NCBI GenBank assembly: GCA_021161835.1
Contig: JAGGZV010000042.1
Span: forward strand, 1-35,346
Origin: Thermotogae bacterium
GTDB lineage: Bacteria > Thermotogota > Thermotogae > UBA12178
Length of the DNA: 35,346 nt
Reading direction: 5' to 3'
This document shows, in pieces, positions 1 through 11,327 of the stretch. The translations under genes and the position numbers were made by a program. The notes beneath the pieces were generated by a model, which searched no databases, was not told where the DNA came from, and was given only the letters and a program-made list of their open reading frames with translations. The stretch's first letter is position 1. Every line of letters begins with the position of its first letter.

Positions 1-2
1 AA

Positions 3-758
3 TTGAGGCAAATTGTGGAAGAGATGAAGTTGGAGAAACTGAACATAGTTCTGGACGTTCAGGATGAAAAGCGTTTAAAGGAACATGATTTTCCTGTTGA
101 TGAGAAACATAAGTTCTATCTTCCCAAACCCTGGGAGGATGAAAAATGGATACGGGAAACGCAGGAACTCGCCGAGGAATTGGGCATACATGTGAACACC
201 GAAACGGCAAGGGTTCTTCTGAACCGTCTTGGTCAGAACAAGGAGCTTATTTATGCCGAATTGTATAAGCTCTCTGTGGAGAAAACAGGTGAAATATGTG
301 AAGAAGATATTTTCGAGCTCACTCCTGTTTTGAAACCGGAAGGGCTGGAAAATTTTCTGGAGATGGTTGCTAAACGTTCACGACAGGCGATCGAGGTGTT
401 GAAGGAAATCCTGGCATCAGTTGAAGTGTCGTTGGTCATATCCGGACTTTATAGTATGTTCAGAGACCTGTTGACCCTGAAATTGCACTTTCCACAGGGA
501 GAAAAGGTGAACTGGAAGATTGTGAAGAAACTGTCCACGGATTTGAAAATGTCAACCGGTAAGGTTGCGAAGTTTCTCGGTTTCAAGTTCAAGGGTTCAT
601 CTTCGGCGGTGAACATCCTCGATCTATGGGAGGTCAAAGAAATCGAAAGAGCGCTGGTAGAATTGCAGAAATTGGAGCAGGGTATAAAAGACGGATTGCT
701 GGAGCCGTATGTTGCTTTTCATATTTTCATGCGAGAGTTCGTGTGTAAAGGTGATTGA
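3..758 (+). CDS. holA: DNA polymerase III subunit delta-like protein, 5' end cut off by the window edge
   Basis: ORF open to the window edge; residues such as 'ELGIHVNTETARVLLNRLGQNKELIYAELYKL' and 'LLTLKLHFPQGEKVNWKIVKKLS' resemble the HolA C-terminal helical domains. Confidence 0.7.
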   Translation: MRQIVEEMKLEKLNIVLDVQDEKRLKEHDFPVDEKHKFYLPKPWEDEKWIRETQELAEELGIHVNTETARVLLNRLGQNKELIYAELYKLSVEKTGEICEEDIFELTPVLKPEGLENFLEMVAKRSRQAIEVLKEILASVEVSLVISGLYSMFRDLLTLKLHFPQGEKVNWKIVKKLSTDLKMSTGKVAKFLGFKFKGSSSAVNILDLWEVKEIERALVELQKLEQGIKDGLLEPYVAFHIFMREFVCKGD

Positions 759-785
759 AATCGTTTTGGTCTGGGGGTGAGCGTG

Positions 786-1418
786 ATGAAAAGGTATTTG
801 ATACTCGTGGTGTTGATGTTAACATGTTCCTTCTTTGGTGTTTCGAAAGTCTTGAGTGGAGGAGGGATGCTGATATATAGCTCCCCGCAGATGAGTTTCA
901 GCGACATAGCGAAGGCTCTGGGCGTGACTGAGCTTTCAACCCCCACCTATCATCTGGGAGGAGGCGGATATGTGGCTGTTTCAACGGATTTTCCGATGTT
1001 TTATATGGTTGTAGGTGGGGAAGGATTCCTCAATGCGGGTATGGAGACAAATCAGCTGGTCGTGGCAGGCGTTGGAGGAATCGGAAGTCTGGGAATCATG
1101 TTTAAGTTCGGCAATCTTGGTTTGATAGGCACTGCAGGTGTGGGCGCGGCCTTCTTCGAAATCAAACAAAATCTCGACGGTCTTCCCATACTGGACGCCC
1201 AGAAGAGCGGTTTCATCTATGGAATAGGCGCAGAGCTTTTCTTCAACATAACGGATCAAATTCAGGCGGGTGTGGGCATGCGCGGATACGGATGGATAAA
1301 CGCTGGCGGTTGGACCACGCCTTTTGGAGAGGAAGTCGAAGTATTGAGTGAATGTGATCCAATGGAAGGGCTGTCCAACAATTACTATATCGTTTTGAGA
1401 TTTGGTGACTTTCGGTGA
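786..1418 (+). CDS. Hypothetical secreted/envelope protein, glycine-rich, possibly beta-barrel
   Basis: N-terminal signal-like 'MKRYLILVVLMLTCSFFGVSKVLS' followed by alternating Gly/hydrophobic segments; ends in an aromatic-containing beta-like strand. Confidence 0.6.
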   Translation: MKRYLILVVLMLTCSFFGVSKVLSGGGMLIYSSPQMSFSDIAKALGVTELSTPTYHLGGGGYVAVSTDFPMFYMVVGGEGFLNAGMETNQLVVAGVGGIGSLGIMFKFGNLGLIGTAGVGAAFFEIKQNLDGLPILDAQKSGFIYGIGAELFFNITDQIQAGVGMRGYGWINAGGWTTPFGEEVEVLSECDPMEGLSNNYYIVLRFGDFR

Positions 1419-1449
1419 GAAAAAACGATCGTGGAAGGTGAGAAAGAAG

Positions 1450-2286
1450 ATGATAATCAGAGCATTCCCTGTTTTCTCCCCCCGACCGTGGGGGGATTTT
1501 TACCTCAACGAACTTTTCAAGGTGGGTGCAGAAGAACCGATAGGTGAAGTCTGGTTGTTGTCTGATGTGTCGCATCTTAGATCGTCCTTCAGATCTCTGG
1601 ACGGTGGGGAAATCACCAGTAAAGAATTGGTGAAAACAACAGGATTAAAGTTACCCCGATTTCCCCTGTTGATAAAGCTCATTTCCACCACCGATTGGCT
1701 TTCAGTGCAGGTTCATCCAGACGACGATGTGGCGCGTTCTCTAGAAGGTGAACCTTGGGGCAAGAACGAAGGCTGGTTGTTTTTGAGTGATGGGGAAGTA
1801 TCGCTTGGAACCGTGGAATCCGAAGAGTTGGAGAGATCCATACAGGAGAATAGGATCGAGAGTGTATTACAAACTGTACATGTACACAAGCATGACTTCC
1901 TCTATCTCCCCGCTGGTGTACTTCACGCTCTTGGTCCAAACACCAGACTCATAGAGATACAGCAAACATCGGATCTGACATATCGAATATACGATTGGGG
2001 CAGGGGAAGAGAACTCCATATCGATAAGGCTCTAAAGGCTGTTAAAAAGGTGGAAACGCATCCCGTGCCGTTTAATGGACGTGTTGAAACTCCCTATTTC
2101 GCTGTGGAGGAGCTTCAGTATGGAGAAGTGAAGGGATTCGCCGTCTTGATCATGGAAGACTTTTCAACGTACATCGTGCCTACAGATGAAAGTTTCCAGG
2201 TAAAGGAAAAATGCCTGGTTGTACGACTCGGGAAATGGTGGTACAGCAACTTCGAAGCTATCGAGGAGGCAGAGAAAGGTGGGTAA
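1450..2286 (+). CDS. manA: Mannose-6-phosphate isomerase, class I (type I PMI cupin)
   Basis: Motifs 'RPWG', 'LLIKLISTTDWLSVQVHPDD', 'GTVESEELERSIQEN', 'FLYLPAGVLHALGPNTRLIEIQQTSDLTYRIYDWGR'; ATG 1450 preferred over the ORF-track start at 1402. Confidence 0.85.
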   Translation: MIIRAFPVFSPRPWGDFYLNELFKVGAEEPIGEVWLLSDVSHLRSSFRSLDGGEITSKELVKTTGLKLPRFPLLIKLISTTDWLSVQVHPDDDVARSLEGEPWGKNEGWLFLSDGEVSLGTVESEELERSIQENRIESVLQTVHVHKHDFLYLPAGVLHALGPNTRLIEIQQTSDLTYRIYDWGRGRELHIDKALKAVKKVETHPVPFNGRVETPYFAVEELQYGEVKGFAVLIMEDFSTYIVPTDESFQVKEKCLVVRLGKWWYSNFEAIEEAEKGG

Positions 2287-4378
2287 AACTAAAGCGTGGG
2301 CCATAACGGTGCTGGTAATACTGGGAAGTGTGACGCTGATCCTTGCCCCCTTTTCACTGATGAGGATGAAGGTGGATGTATCCACCAGAAGTTTGCTACC
2401 GGAAAAAACACATGCTGTCGAAGCTCTTAACAGAATGGAGAGAGTTTTCGGAAGCGAGAACACTATTCTTGTGATCATGAAATCACGTGTAGGGAATGTT
2501 CTGACCAGCGTTGAAGCTCTATCTGAACTCAGAAGATTGATAGGAATTTTCAAAAAATTGAAGGGAGTTATCAGGGTGGAATCTATCTTCGATGCTGCCA
2601 GGTTGAAGATGAAGGGGTTGCGCTTGCAGGAAGAGAAATATCTTGATTCTCCCGATCCTATGGAGCTTCTGGAAGACGGCTTCTATGTTGGAAACCTTGT
2701 GAACGAAACCGGTGATGTGCTGGCCGTTAACATCACGGTGGATCCAACCCATTCTACTGAGATCGTCCGGAAATTGAAGAGTGTGGAAAGCACATTGTTT
2801 GAAATACACTTGATAGGTGATCCGGTGGTAGAGACAGAGATAGCCTCATCGGTTTGGTTGATAGCCATCATCTACCCCCCGATCCTCTTTGGATTGATAT
2901 GGTTCCTGTATTTCCTCAGATTGGGCAATGTGGGCGCTGCTGCGATACCGCCCATTCTTTCCATAACGGCAACGATCTGGGTGTACGAAATTGCGGCGAT
3001 GCTGGGAATACCACTCAATGTTCTTACTGCAACGGTCGGAGCGTTCATAATAGTGGTGAGCTCCACGTACGGTCTTCACTTCATAGACAGGTACATGGAG
3101 CATAGAAAAGAACATGATTTTATGGAATCCATAAAGTTGACACTCAAAGAGGAAAGCAGGCCAATATTTTTATCCGCTTTGACAACGGCTGTGGCTTTTC
3201 TATCTTTTCTCTTCACACCCCTGAAAGCATTCAAATGCCTTGGAATGCTTGTAGCACTTGGTGTCATGGTGAGTTGTTTCATGACGCTGGTGGTCATACC
3301 AGCGTTGGGAGCTCTCTTCAACATCCACAGGAGAGGACATCATGTTGTAAAGATAAGGGCTTCTGCGATAAAATGGCGATGGCGTAAGTGGGCTTTTATA
3401 GCTATAATGGTGATGGTCGCTTTTTCTCCTCTCCTTTTGAAGGATCTTCAGGTAAATTCCGATGATTTCGCGTATTTCAAAAAGGATTCGGAGCTGAGAA
3501 GATCCCTTGATGTAATGTTGGAACATTTCGGATGGGTAACCCCCATATACTTTGTGATTGAAAAGGACAAACCCTTCACAGTTTCCGATCAGCGGAGATT
3601 GCTGGAATTGATAGAAAAGTTCGAGAAAATAGACGGTGTAGCCGGAACGGTGAGTGCACTGGATTTCTACAGAAATTACGGAGTTCCTTTGCCGATGATC
3701 AGCGTGTTCGCACGTATGAACAGGGGTTTGTCTTACTTCGTAAAGGGTAATACCCTTCGTATCATGCTGAAAACACGTATTCATGATGCACAGGGTGTGG
3801 AAACACTGGCCAAAAAATTAAAACAGCTTGTGCCAGAAGATTTCACTTATAGATGGTACATAGCCAGTCCCGTACTCATCACCGCTTCGTTGAACAAGGA
3901 AGTGGTCCGGAGTCAGGTGATAACTATAGTATTCTCATTGCTCTTCATCTTCCTGCTGCTTCTGGTGATCTTCAGAAGTATCAAACTCAGTTTCATGGCC
4001 ACCATACCCGTAGGCTTAACGGTGCTCTTCAATCTCATCTTCATGGCTCTAACAAAGATATGGCTTGAAATATCCACATCCATAATAGGTGGCATGCTGA
4101 CGGGACTCGTGATCGACTATGCGATACATCTGGTGGATGGATGCGTGCGAATGGGGAAAAGTATAGAACACGCCTTTGTGCGCGTGGCTCCTGCCATAGT
4201 AAGTAATGCCAGCGGTCTGGCGATGGGTTTTTTAACTCTCGTGTTCGCCCCCATGTTACTGTACGCCAGGATAGGATGTTTGCTGGTTGTGGGCATAAGT
4301 TTTGGAGTTTTTGCAACACTGACGTTCATTCCTCTCCTGTTTCGATGGTTTCATCCCACCTTACCCCAGACTTCATGA
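2279..4378 (+). CDS. RND/MMPL superfamily exporter
   Basis: ~700 aa, two repeated blocks of TM helices ('IIYPPILFGLIWFLYFLRLGNVGAAAIPPILSI', 'ITIVFSLLFIFLLLLVIFRSIKLSFMATIPVGLTVLF') with large loops; GTG 2279 likely start, overlapping the manA end. Confidence 0.8.
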   Translation: MGKTKAWAITVLVILGSVTLILAPFSLMRMKVDVSTRSLLPEKTHAVEALNRMERVFGSENTILVIMKSRVGNVLTSVEALSELRRLIGIFKKLKGVIRVESIFDAARLKMKGLRLQEEKYLDSPDPMELLEDGFYVGNLVNETGDVLAVNITVDPTHSTEIVRKLKSVESTLFEIHLIGDPVVETEIASSVWLIAIIYPPILFGLIWFLYFLRLGNVGAAAIPPILSITATIWVYEIAAMLGIPLNVLTATVGAFIIVVSSTYGLHFIDRYMEHRKEHDFMESIKLTLKEESRPIFLSALTTAVAFLSFLFTPLKAFKCLGMLVALGVMVSCFMTLVVIPALGALFNIHRRGHHVVKIRASAIKWRWRKWAFIAIMVMVAFSPLLLKDLQVNSDDFAYFKKDSELRRSLDVMLEHFGWVTPIYFVIEKDKPFTVSDQRRLLELIEKFEKIDGVAGTVSALDFYRNYGVPLPMISVFARMNRGLSYFVKGNTLRIMLKTRIHDAQGVETLAKKLKQLVPEDFTYRWYIASPVLITASLNKEVVRSQVITIVFSLLFIFLLLLVIFRSIKLSFMATIPVGLTVLFNLIFMALTKIWLEISTSIIGGMLTGLVIDYAIHLVDGCVRMGKSIEHAFVRVAPAIVSNASGLAMGFLTLVFAPMLLYARIGCLLVVGISFGVFATLTFIPLLFRWFHPTLPQTS

Positions 4379-4469
4379 CGTCCGGGTGAAGATATTGTTA
4401 CCCCATGTGTGATACAAGCTGATTTCGTGTAAAATAAACCCAAACACTCCTCTCACAAGGCGGGAGGTC

Positions 4470-5363
4470 ATGAAGGTGAAAAAGGATTTATTTTCACAAT
4501 CCAGGATTCTTGCACGTGCATCCGAACATATCCGTGACGTATTCGATCTCTGGGGTTATGAGGAGATTTTTTTACCAGCGGTCGAAGAATACTCGGAACA
4601 ACTTCGAGATGGGCTAAAAATAACCTACAACAACGCCTTTTATCTGGTGAAACCCGATATAACCTCGCAAATCGTGGTGAATTTGAAAAACGAGGAACCG
4701 CGCAGGTTGTGTTACATATCCGAAGTGTTGAAAGATGGGATAAACGGGCGATGGCAGGCAGGTGCTGAATTCATAGGTGGTTCGGATATGCAGATGGTGC
4801 TTGAAATTCTCAGCCTGATCATCACTCTGCTGGAACGTTTGGGTATAGAGAATTTCTACATAGACGTGGGATCAATAATGGTGTGGGAGAACGCACTTAA
4901 AGATGTGTCTGAATATCGCGAAGAAGTCTTTCTCGCGCTTAAGAGGAGAAACTTTGGTGTAATAGAGGAGCTGGATATCCCGGATCAGAAAAAGGAGGAA
5001 CTATGGTATCTTTTCAATTTCAGGGGACGGAAAAGCCCCTGTAACAGACTCAACGAGATCGTGGAAAATCTCAACGATGAAAGGGTTTTCATAGACTTTG
5101 GAACCATTCGTTTTTATCCATATTATGAAGACATCGTGTTTGAAGTTTACTCTTCGAATGTGGGGCATCCTCTGGGTGGTGGTGGAAGTTACAGAGTTGG
5201 AAGCATGAAAGCATGTGGATTTGCGATGAATCTGGAGGTTATAGCTGGACTGGCCCGACTGACCGATGAAGATGGACGCATAATTCTGAAAGGGAAAAGC
5301 TGGTCAGCGTACGAACAGGCACGGAAACTCGTCATGGAAAAAAAGAAGGTGAGGGTGATATGA
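4470..5363 (+). CDS. hisZ: ATP phosphoribosyltransferase regulatory subunit (HisRS-like paralog)
   Basis: Class II aaRS catalytic-core-like protein without a C-terminal anticodon domain, directly upstream of short-form hisG. Confidence 0.8.
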   Translation: MKVKKDLFSQSRILARASEHIRDVFDLWGYEEIFLPAVEEYSEQLRDGLKITYNNAFYLVKPDITSQIVVNLKNEEPRRLCYISEVLKDGINGRWQAGAEFIGGSDMQMVLEILSLIITLLERLGIENFYIDVGSIMVWENALKDVSEYREEVFLALKRRNFGVIEELDIPDQKKEELWYLFNFRGRKSPCNRLNEIVENLNDERVFIDFGTIRFYPYYEDIVFEVYSSNVGHPLGGGGSYRVGSMKACGFAMNLEVIAGLARLTDEDGRIILKGKSWSAYEQARKLVMEKKKVRVI

Positions 5364-5364
5364 A

Positions 5365-5991
5365 TTGAAAACACGTTTTGTGATACCGGAAGGACGGTTG
5401 AAAGATCCCTCAATACGACTGTTGAAAAGACTGGGAGTGAATGTTCCTCTCCCTTCAGGAAGAGAACTGGTAGTGGAAACGGAGGATTACATCTTTTTCT
5501 TCGCCAAACCCTTTGATGTTCCTGTTTATGTGGAGCATGGTATAGATCTTGGTATAGCGGGTAGCGATGTGGTTGAGGAAAGAAACTGTGACCTTTTCAT
5601 TCCACTGGAATTGCCCTTCGGCAGATGCAGGTTGAGCGTGATCATGCCTGGAGATCATGTGGTAAAGGTGGAAGAAATGGATGGATTTCGGATAGCCACG
5701 AAATACCCCAACATAGCTTCACGCTACTTTGCCGGGAAAGGTCTCGATGTTGAGATAATGAAACTTCATGGTACGGTGGAGCTAGCACCCAAAACCAGAA
5801 TAGCCGAAGCACTTGTGGACATAGTTGATACCGGTCGAACACTCAGAGCCAACGGATTGGTGGAAGTGGAGAAAATCATGGGTGTTTCCGCGATGCTGCT
5901 GGTGAACAGGATAGCTCAAAAAACCCGTTTTACCATGATAAACGAGCTGGTTATGCGTATGAAGCAGCTCCTGAAGGAGGGAACATCATGA
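5365..5991 (+). CDS. hisG: ATP phosphoribosyltransferase, short form
   Basis: '[55 protein letters not shown]' is a HisG signature; 208 aa short form. Confidence 0.95.
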   Translation: MKTRFVIPEGRLKDPSIRLLKRLGVNVPLPSGRELVVETEDYIFFFAKPFDVPVYVEHGIDLGIAGSDVVEERNCDLFIPLELPFGRCRLSVIMPGDHVVKVEEMDGFRIATKYPNIASRYFAGKGLDVEIMKLHGTVELAPKTRIAEALVDIVDTGRTLRANGLVEVEKIMGVSAMLLVNRIAQKTRFTMINELVMRMKQLLKEGTS

Positions 5992-7121
5992 CGCTTGAAA
6001 CGTATGTGGCTAATATATTGAAAGATATAAGGGAAAACGGTGTGGAAGCATTGAAAACATATTCGAAGAAGTTCGATGGTTACGATGGTGAATTGCGGGT
6101 CACACGTGAAGAAATGGAGAACGCGTGTAAGGTGGTATCGGATGAATTCAAAAAAACAACCGAGAGAATCATAAAAAGGCTGGAATCTCATCATAAACAT
6201 CAGCTGGAAAAGGATTTCCTGTATTTGAGTGAGGATGGATCGATTTACGGTATGCTGGTGCGTCCTCTGGAACGCATAGGTATATACGTACCTGGTGGCA
6301 TGCCGCTTCCCTCCACTTTGATGATGATAGCGATACCGGCGAAAATAGCGGGAGTTAGAGAAATGGTGGTTACAACTCCTCCAAAGGAAGGAAAGGTGGA
6401 TCCCCACATTCTTTATCTGGCTGTTCGTCTGGGAATAGAGGAAATGTACAAACTCGGTGGTGTGCAGGCTATAGCGGCTATGGCGTTTGGAGTGGGGATG
6501 AAAAAGGTTGATAAGATTTTCGGGCCCGGCAACAAATATGTCAACGAGGCGAAGAGGCAGGTTTTTGGTTATGTTGGCATCGACAGCCTTGCGGGACCAT
6601 CTGAAATATGCGTGGTAGCCGATGAAAGTGCAGTAGAAGAGTATGTTAAGAGGGACCTGGCTTCTCAACGAGAACATGGAGAAGATTCCAGGGCATTTCT
6701 TCTGACCACATCCGAGAAACTGGCTCGTTACTGCTCCTCACTGGAAGGAGTGAAGGTGGAAATATACCACAGTATCGAAGAATGTTTGAAGCGTGCCAAC
6801 GAGATAGCTCCAGAACATCTGGAGTTAATGGTGAGAGATCCGTTGAAGTTTTTGTCACTTGTTCGAAACGCCGGTGCGGTGTATTTAGGACCCTATACCC
6901 CCGTTGCCTCAGCGGATTACTTCCTGGGTGTAAATCACGTGCTTCCCACCGGAGGGACAGCACGGTTTTCCTCGGTGTTGAACGTGGGAGATTTTTTGAA
7001 GAGGATAAGCGTCGCCATGGTCAGCAAAGAAGAGTTCGAGAAAAACAAGATGCTTGGAATCATCATGGCGGAAATAGAGGGTATGAAAGAACACAGACGT
7101 TCACTGGAGGTAAGAGAATGA
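5988..7121 (+). CDS. hisD: Histidinol dehydrogenase
   Basis: '[33 protein letters not shown]', '[31 protein letters not shown]', '[14 protein letters not shown]'. Confidence 0.97.
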   Translation: MTLETYVANILKDIRENGVEALKTYSKKFDGYDGELRVTREEMENACKVVSDEFKKTTERIIKRLESHHKHQLEKDFLYLSEDGSIYGMLVRPLERIGIYVPGGMPLPSTLMMIAIPAKIAGVREMVVTTPPKEGKVDPHILYLAVRLGIEEMYKLGGVQAIAAMAFGVGMKKVDKIFGPGNKYVNEAKRQVFGYVGIDSLAGPSEICVVADESAVEEYVKRDLASQREHGEDSRAFLLTTSEKLARYCSSLEGVKVEIYHSIEECLKRANEIAPEHLELMVRDPLKFLSLVRNAGAVYLGPYTPVASADYFLGVNHVLPTGGTARFSSVLNVGDFLKRISVAMVSKEEFEKNKMLGIIMAEIEGMKEHRRSLEVRE

Positions 7122-7648
7122 AGAGAGAAACAGAAGAGGTGAAAATACGTGTGAGTTTAGGAGAACGTGGGAAGATATCGACGGGCGATCCCGTACTCGA
7201 TCATATGCTCAAGACGCTGTTCTTTTATATGGGAATAAGCGCCGAGGTGGAAGCACAGGGCGACTTGAGGCACCACCTGTGGGAAGATGTTGCCATAGTG
7301 ATAGGGAAAGAGATATCGAGCAAATACGATAGGAATACCATAGCACGTTTCGGTGAAGCCATAGTTCCCATGGACGACGCACTGGTACTAGTTGCCTTGG
7401 ACATTTCCCGTGGATATCTCAACTTCGATCTGAGCACCGTCGAGACGGAAGAGGGGTTCTCCATAGCGTTGATTCGTGAGTTCTTTTCAGCACTGTCACG
7501 CAGCATCCCTGCCACCATACACGTCAAACAACTGGCTGGATTCAACGCGCATCATGTATGTGAGGCGGCATTCAAAGCTCTTGGTATGGCTCTGAAACGA
7601 GCACTGCAACCAAATGCAAGGATAGAAAGTACGAAAGGAGAGGTGTGA
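7118..7648 (+). CDS. hisB: Imidazoleglycerol-phosphate dehydratase, monofunctional
   Basis: '[16 protein letters not shown]', '[15 protein letters not shown]', '[18 protein letters not shown]'; true ATG at 7118 (the ORF track over-extends the N-terminus to 6782). Confidence 0.95.
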   Translation: MKRETEEVKIRVSLGERGKISTGDPVLDHMLKTLFFYMGISAEVEAQGDLRHHLWEDVAIVIGKEISSKYDRNTIARFGEAIVPMDDALVLVALDISRGYLNFDLSTVETEEGFSIALIREFFSALSRSIPATIHVKQLAGFNAHHVCEAAFKALGMALKRALQPNARIESTKGEV

Positions 7649-8242
7649 TTGTTCACCGCGGTCATCGATCTGGGGATAGCGAACCTGTCAAATGTGGTGA
7701 AAGCTCTCGATGGCAGGATAGTAACTCACCCCAGAGAACTGAGAAATGCGGGCAAACTGGTTCTGCCAGGTGTTGGCTCTTTTCAAGCGGTTATCAAAAG
7801 GATGGAAGAATTCAGAGAGGAAATCCTGCGAGCCATAGAACAGGGGAAACCCTTTCTTGGGATATGCCTGGGAATGCAGTTGTTGTTTGAAACCAGCGAA
7901 GAGGGAGAAGGAAGAGGATTGGAAGTGTTGAAAGGCAAAGTCGTGAAATTCAGAGGTGTACGTGTCCCACATATAGGCTGGAACAGGATACATGTGGTAC
8001 GTTCCAATCCTCTGCTTAAGGGAATAGAGGAAGGAGCCTTTTTCTATTTCGTACATTCTTACTACGTGTGTCCCGAGGAGGAAAATGTGGTGGCCTGTAC
8101 AACCGAACATGGTGATGGTAACAGAATCGTCTTTACATCAATGGTAGCCGTCGAGAACATGTTCGGTGTCCAGTTTCACCCTGAAAAATCCAGCACCGTA
8201 GGGTTGAAACTCCTCGAAAACTTCAGGAGGTTGAAGTCATGA
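7649..8242 (+). CDS. hisH: Imidazole glycerol phosphate synthase, glutaminase subunit
   Basis: 'LPGVGSF', 'FLGICLGMQLLFETSEEG', 'GVQFHPEKSS'; TTG start abutting the hisB stop. Confidence 0.95.
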   Translation: MFTAVIDLGIANLSNVVKALDGRIVTHPRELRNAGKLVLPGVGSFQAVIKRMEEFREEILRAIEQGKPFLGICLGMQLLFETSEEGEGRGLEVLKGKVVKFRGVRVPHIGWNRIHVVRSNPLLKGIEEGAFFYFVHSYYVCPEEENVVACTTEHGDGNRIVFTSMVAVENMFGVQFHPEKSSTVGLKLLENFRRLKS

Positions 8243-8928
8243 AGATTTATCCCGCTCTGGACATACTGGGTGGCAAAGTGGTGAGATTGTACAAGGGCAA
8301 AAGAGACTCATACCGTGTGTATGGGGATCCTCTCGAACTGGCGAAGCGCTTTTCACGGCTGGTTGATAAGATACACGTCGTCGATCTGGATGGGGCTTTC
8401 GAAGGCAAACCCAGAAATTTAGCAGTTGTTAAAAAAATAGTGAAAGAAACCGGTCTGCGAGTGCAAATAGGTGGTGGGTTCAGAACGCTGGAAAGTATAA
8501 GAAAAGCTTACAGAACAGGTGTGGAAAATGTCATACTGGGTACCAGGGCACTCGATGTCGATTTCATAAAGATCGTGTCGAATGAATTTCCCGGTTTGAC
8601 GGTAAGCATAGATGTGGTCGATGGTAAAGTGGCAATAAAAGGCTGGAAGGAAACGACTTTTCATCTTCCAGAGGAAATTTTCAATAAACTACGTCCTTTC
8701 GTGCACCGCTTCATATACACTCACATAGACAAGGATGGAACTTTGGAAGGCGTGGGTAATGTGAGGAGATTCTGGGAAGATGAGGAATTCATATATGCCG
8801 GTGGTGTAAGCTCTTTGAAAGATGTTTTGAAACTCAAAGAGATAGGTTTTTCAGGTGTAGTCGTTGGAAAGGCTATTTACGAGAAGGAAGGATTTCTCGA
8901 AGAACTGGTGGAAAACCTGGAGGCTTGA
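8239..8928 (+). CDS. hisA: ProFAR isomerase
   Basis: 'YPALDILGGKVVRLYKG', 'QIGGGFRTLESIRKAYRTGVENVILGTRAL', 'YAGGVSSLKD'. Confidence 0.95.
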   Translation: MKIYPALDILGGKVVRLYKGKRDSYRVYGDPLELAKRFSRLVDKIHVVDLDGAFEGKPRNLAVVKKIVKETGLRVQIGGGFRTLESIRKAYRTGVENVILGTRALDVDFIKIVSNEFPGLTVSIDVVDGKVAIKGWKETTFHLPEEIFNKLRPFVHRFIYTHIDKDGTLEGVGNVRRFWEDEEFIYAGGVSSLKDVLKLKEIGFSGVVVGKAIYEKEGFLEELVENLEA

Positions 8929-9686
8929 AAAGCATGCTGGCGAAGCGTGTGATAGCTGCACTGGATATAAAAGGTGGCAGGGTCGTCAAAGGTATAAAAT
9001 TTGAGAACATAAGAGATGCCGGAGATCCTGTGGAACTGGCAAAACGCTATGAAGAAGAAGGTATAGATGAAGTAGTGTTTCTGGACATTACTGCCTCACA
9101 CGAAAGAAGAAAAATACTTTTCGAGCTTGTCAAAAAAGTGGCAGCAGAGATATACGTTCCTTTCACGGTGGGGGGAGGCATCAGAGAAGTGGATGAGATG
9201 GTGGAGATAATAAAAGCGGGTGCAGATAAAGTGTTCGTAAACACCGCAGCTGTTGAAAATCCTCATCTTATTTTGGAAGCTTCGAAAGTGGTTGGAAGCG
9301 CGAACCTGGTGGTGGCTATAGACGCCAAATGGAATGGTGCATACTGGGAAGTTTATACACACGGTGGGAAAAACCCCAGGGGTATCGATGCTGTGGAATG
9401 GGCTGTGAAGGTGGAGAAACTTGGAGCCGGTGAAATCCTCCTGACTTCCATGGATACCGATGGAACCCAGGGAGGTTATGATCTCAAGTTAACGGCCGAG
9501 GTTGTGAAGGTCGTGAACATCCCTGTGATAGCGTCGGGAGGAGCAGGACATCCAGTGCATTTATACGAAGTGTTCAAGGTGGGAGCAGAGGCAGCACTCG
9601 CAGCGTCCATTTTTCATTATGGACGTTATACCGTAAAAGAAGTCAAGAAATACTTGAAAAGGAGGGGTGTCAATGTCAGATTATGA
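8925..9686 (+). CDS. hisF: Imidazole glycerol phosphate synthase, cyclase subunit
   Basis: '[55 protein letters not shown]', '[19 protein letters not shown]', 'VIASGGAG'. Confidence 0.97.
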   Translation: MKSMLAKRVIAALDIKGGRVVKGIKFENIRDAGDPVELAKRYEEEGIDEVVFLDITASHERRKILFELVKKVAAEIYVPFTVGGGIREVDEMVEIIKAGADKVFVNTAAVENPHLILEASKVVGSANLVVAIDAKWNGAYWEVYTHGGKNPRGIDAVEWAVKVEKLGAGEILLTSMDTDGTQGGYDLKLTAEVVKVVNIPVIASGGAGHPVHLYEVFKVGAEAALAASIFHYGRYTVKEVKKYLKRRGVNVRL

Positions 9687-10320
9687 CATAGATGAAATGC
9701 TCGATAAGATCGACTGGGAAAGGTGTGGAGGGCTGGTGCCAGTTGTTGTACAGGAAAGTTCGGGAAAGGTGTTGACGCTCGCCTACATGAACCGGGATGC
9801 TTTGAAACACACTTTGAAGACAGGTTACGCGCATTATTACTCCCGTTCCAAGAAAAGAGTGAGGATGAAAGGCGAAGTCAGCGGGAACGTTCAAAGGGTG
9901 AAGGAAATCTTTGTGGATTGTGATAACGATGCACTGCTGTTGAAAGTGGATCAAAAGGGTGTGGCCTGTCATACAGGGCACAAAAGCTGTTTTTATAGGA
10001 AGCTAGGGGAAGTGGACGAAGCTGAAGGATCCGACGGGTTGGATTACTCCCTGGTTATTCTCAAAGAGCTGGAAGAAATCGTTAGGGACAGGAAGGAACA
10101 CCCACGCAAAAACTCCTACACCTCGACCCTGTTTGAAAGTGGAAGGGAGAGGATATGCAAGAAAGTTGGTGAGGAAGCCGTGGAAGTTATAGTGGCACGA
10201 AATCGCGAGGAACTCGTTCGGGAGGTCGCGGATCTTCTCTATCATCTGATCGTATTACTGGTTCACGACGGTGTTGAACTTTCGGAAGTAATGAAGGAAT
10301 TGAGAGGGAGGAGAAAATGA
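9673..10320 (+). CDS. hisIE: Bifunctional phosphoribosyl-AMP cyclohydrolase / phosphoribosyl-ATP pyrophosphatase
   Basis: '[29 protein letters not shown]', '[28 protein letters not shown]' (HisI); '[28 protein letters not shown]' (HisE). Confidence 0.95.
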   Translation: MSDYDIDEMLDKIDWERCGGLVPVVVQESSGKVLTLAYMNRDALKHTLKTGYAHYYSRSKKRVRMKGEVSGNVQRVKEIFVDCDNDALLLKVDQKGVACHTGHKSCFYRKLGEVDEAEGSDGLDYSLVILKELEEIVRDRKEHPRKNSYTSTLFESGRERICKKVGEEAVEVIVARNREELVREVADLLYHLIVLLVHDGVELSEVMKELRGRRK

Positions 10321-11327
10321 GGTTCAATCCGCTGGTTGAAAAGTTCAAATCTTACACCACTGTGAAAGGATCTTACGGAATTTGGCTCAACAAGAACGAG
10401 AATCCTTTTGATTTACCCCCAGAGTTCAAATGGAAAGTGCTCAAAGAGCTGGAGAAGATACCTTTCAACCGTTATCCACACATTACCGCAGATCCGCTCA
10501 GAGAAAAGCTGGCGGTATTTCTCGGTGTGAACATCGATAACGTGGTGGTCGGTAACGGTAGTGATGATCTCATACCTTACATCATAAAGATCTTCGATGG
10601 TGATCACATCGTCATATCCTCTCCTACGTTCGAAATGTACAGTTTTTATGCGGCCCTTGAAGGTATCGAAGTGGTGGATGTACCAATGGATGAGCGATTC
10701 AACCTTGGAAACATTGAAGATCATGTGGAAGGAGCAAGGGCTGTTTTCATCTGTTCACCAAACAGTCCAACGGGGAATGTCCACAGCAGGGAGAAGATAA
10801 TAAGCATTCTCGAGACGGGCGTTCCCGTTGTTCTGGACGAGGCTTACGTTGAATTCTGCGGCTCCTCCAACATGGATTTGCTGCAACGTTTTGATAACCT
10901 CATAATCCTTAGAACACTTTCGAAGGCTTTTGGACTGGCGGGAATAAGGGTGGGGTACGCGGTGGCCAGTGAGGAGATCATCAACCGAATACTCAGGATA
11001 AAGTCTCCTTTCAGTATGAACGTGTTGTCAATGAAGATCGCTGAAATGATGCTGGAAAACTACGAAATTGTGGAAGACAGGGTGCGATTCATAGTAGCCG
11101 AAAGGGAACGATTGTGGAAACGTTTCGCTGACGTGGCTTTTCCCAGTGAAGCCAATTTTCTTCTATTCAGAGCTGATGCCTATGAGTTTCTTTTGAACAG
11201 AGGAATCGTTGTTCGTCAGCTTTCAGGACGACTCAAGGGTATGATAAGGGTGACAATCGGGAGCAAGGAGGAGAACGATGAGTTCATTCGCGCTTTCGAA
11301 GAATATCTGGATGGTATTCGATGTTGA
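10317..11327 (+). CDS. hisC: Histidinol-phosphate aminotransferase
   Basis: '[14 protein letters not shown]', '[10 protein letters not shown]', 'SPNSPTGN', 'LDEAYVEF', '[21 protein letters not shown]'. Confidence 0.93.
   Translation: MRFNPLVEKFKSYTTVKGSYGIWLNKNENPFDLPPEFKWKVLKELEKIPFNRYPHITADPLREKLAVFLGVNIDNVVVGNGSDDLIPYIIKIFDGDHIVISSPTFEMYSFYAALEGIEVVDVPMDERFNLGNIEDHVEGARAVFICSPNSPTGNVHSREKIISILETGVPVVLDEAYVEFCGSSNMDLLQRFDNLIILRTLSKAFGLAGIRVGYAVASEEIINRILRIKSPFSMNVLSMKIAEMMLENYEIVEDRVRFIVAERERLWKRFADVAFPSEANFLLFRADAYEFLLNRGIVVRQLSGRLKGMIRVTIGSKEENDEFIRAFEEYLDGIRC

Noticed and set aside
6782-7117. N-terminal extension of hisB in the ORF track
   Set aside because: Lies within hisD in another frame; hisB homology begins at ATG 7118.
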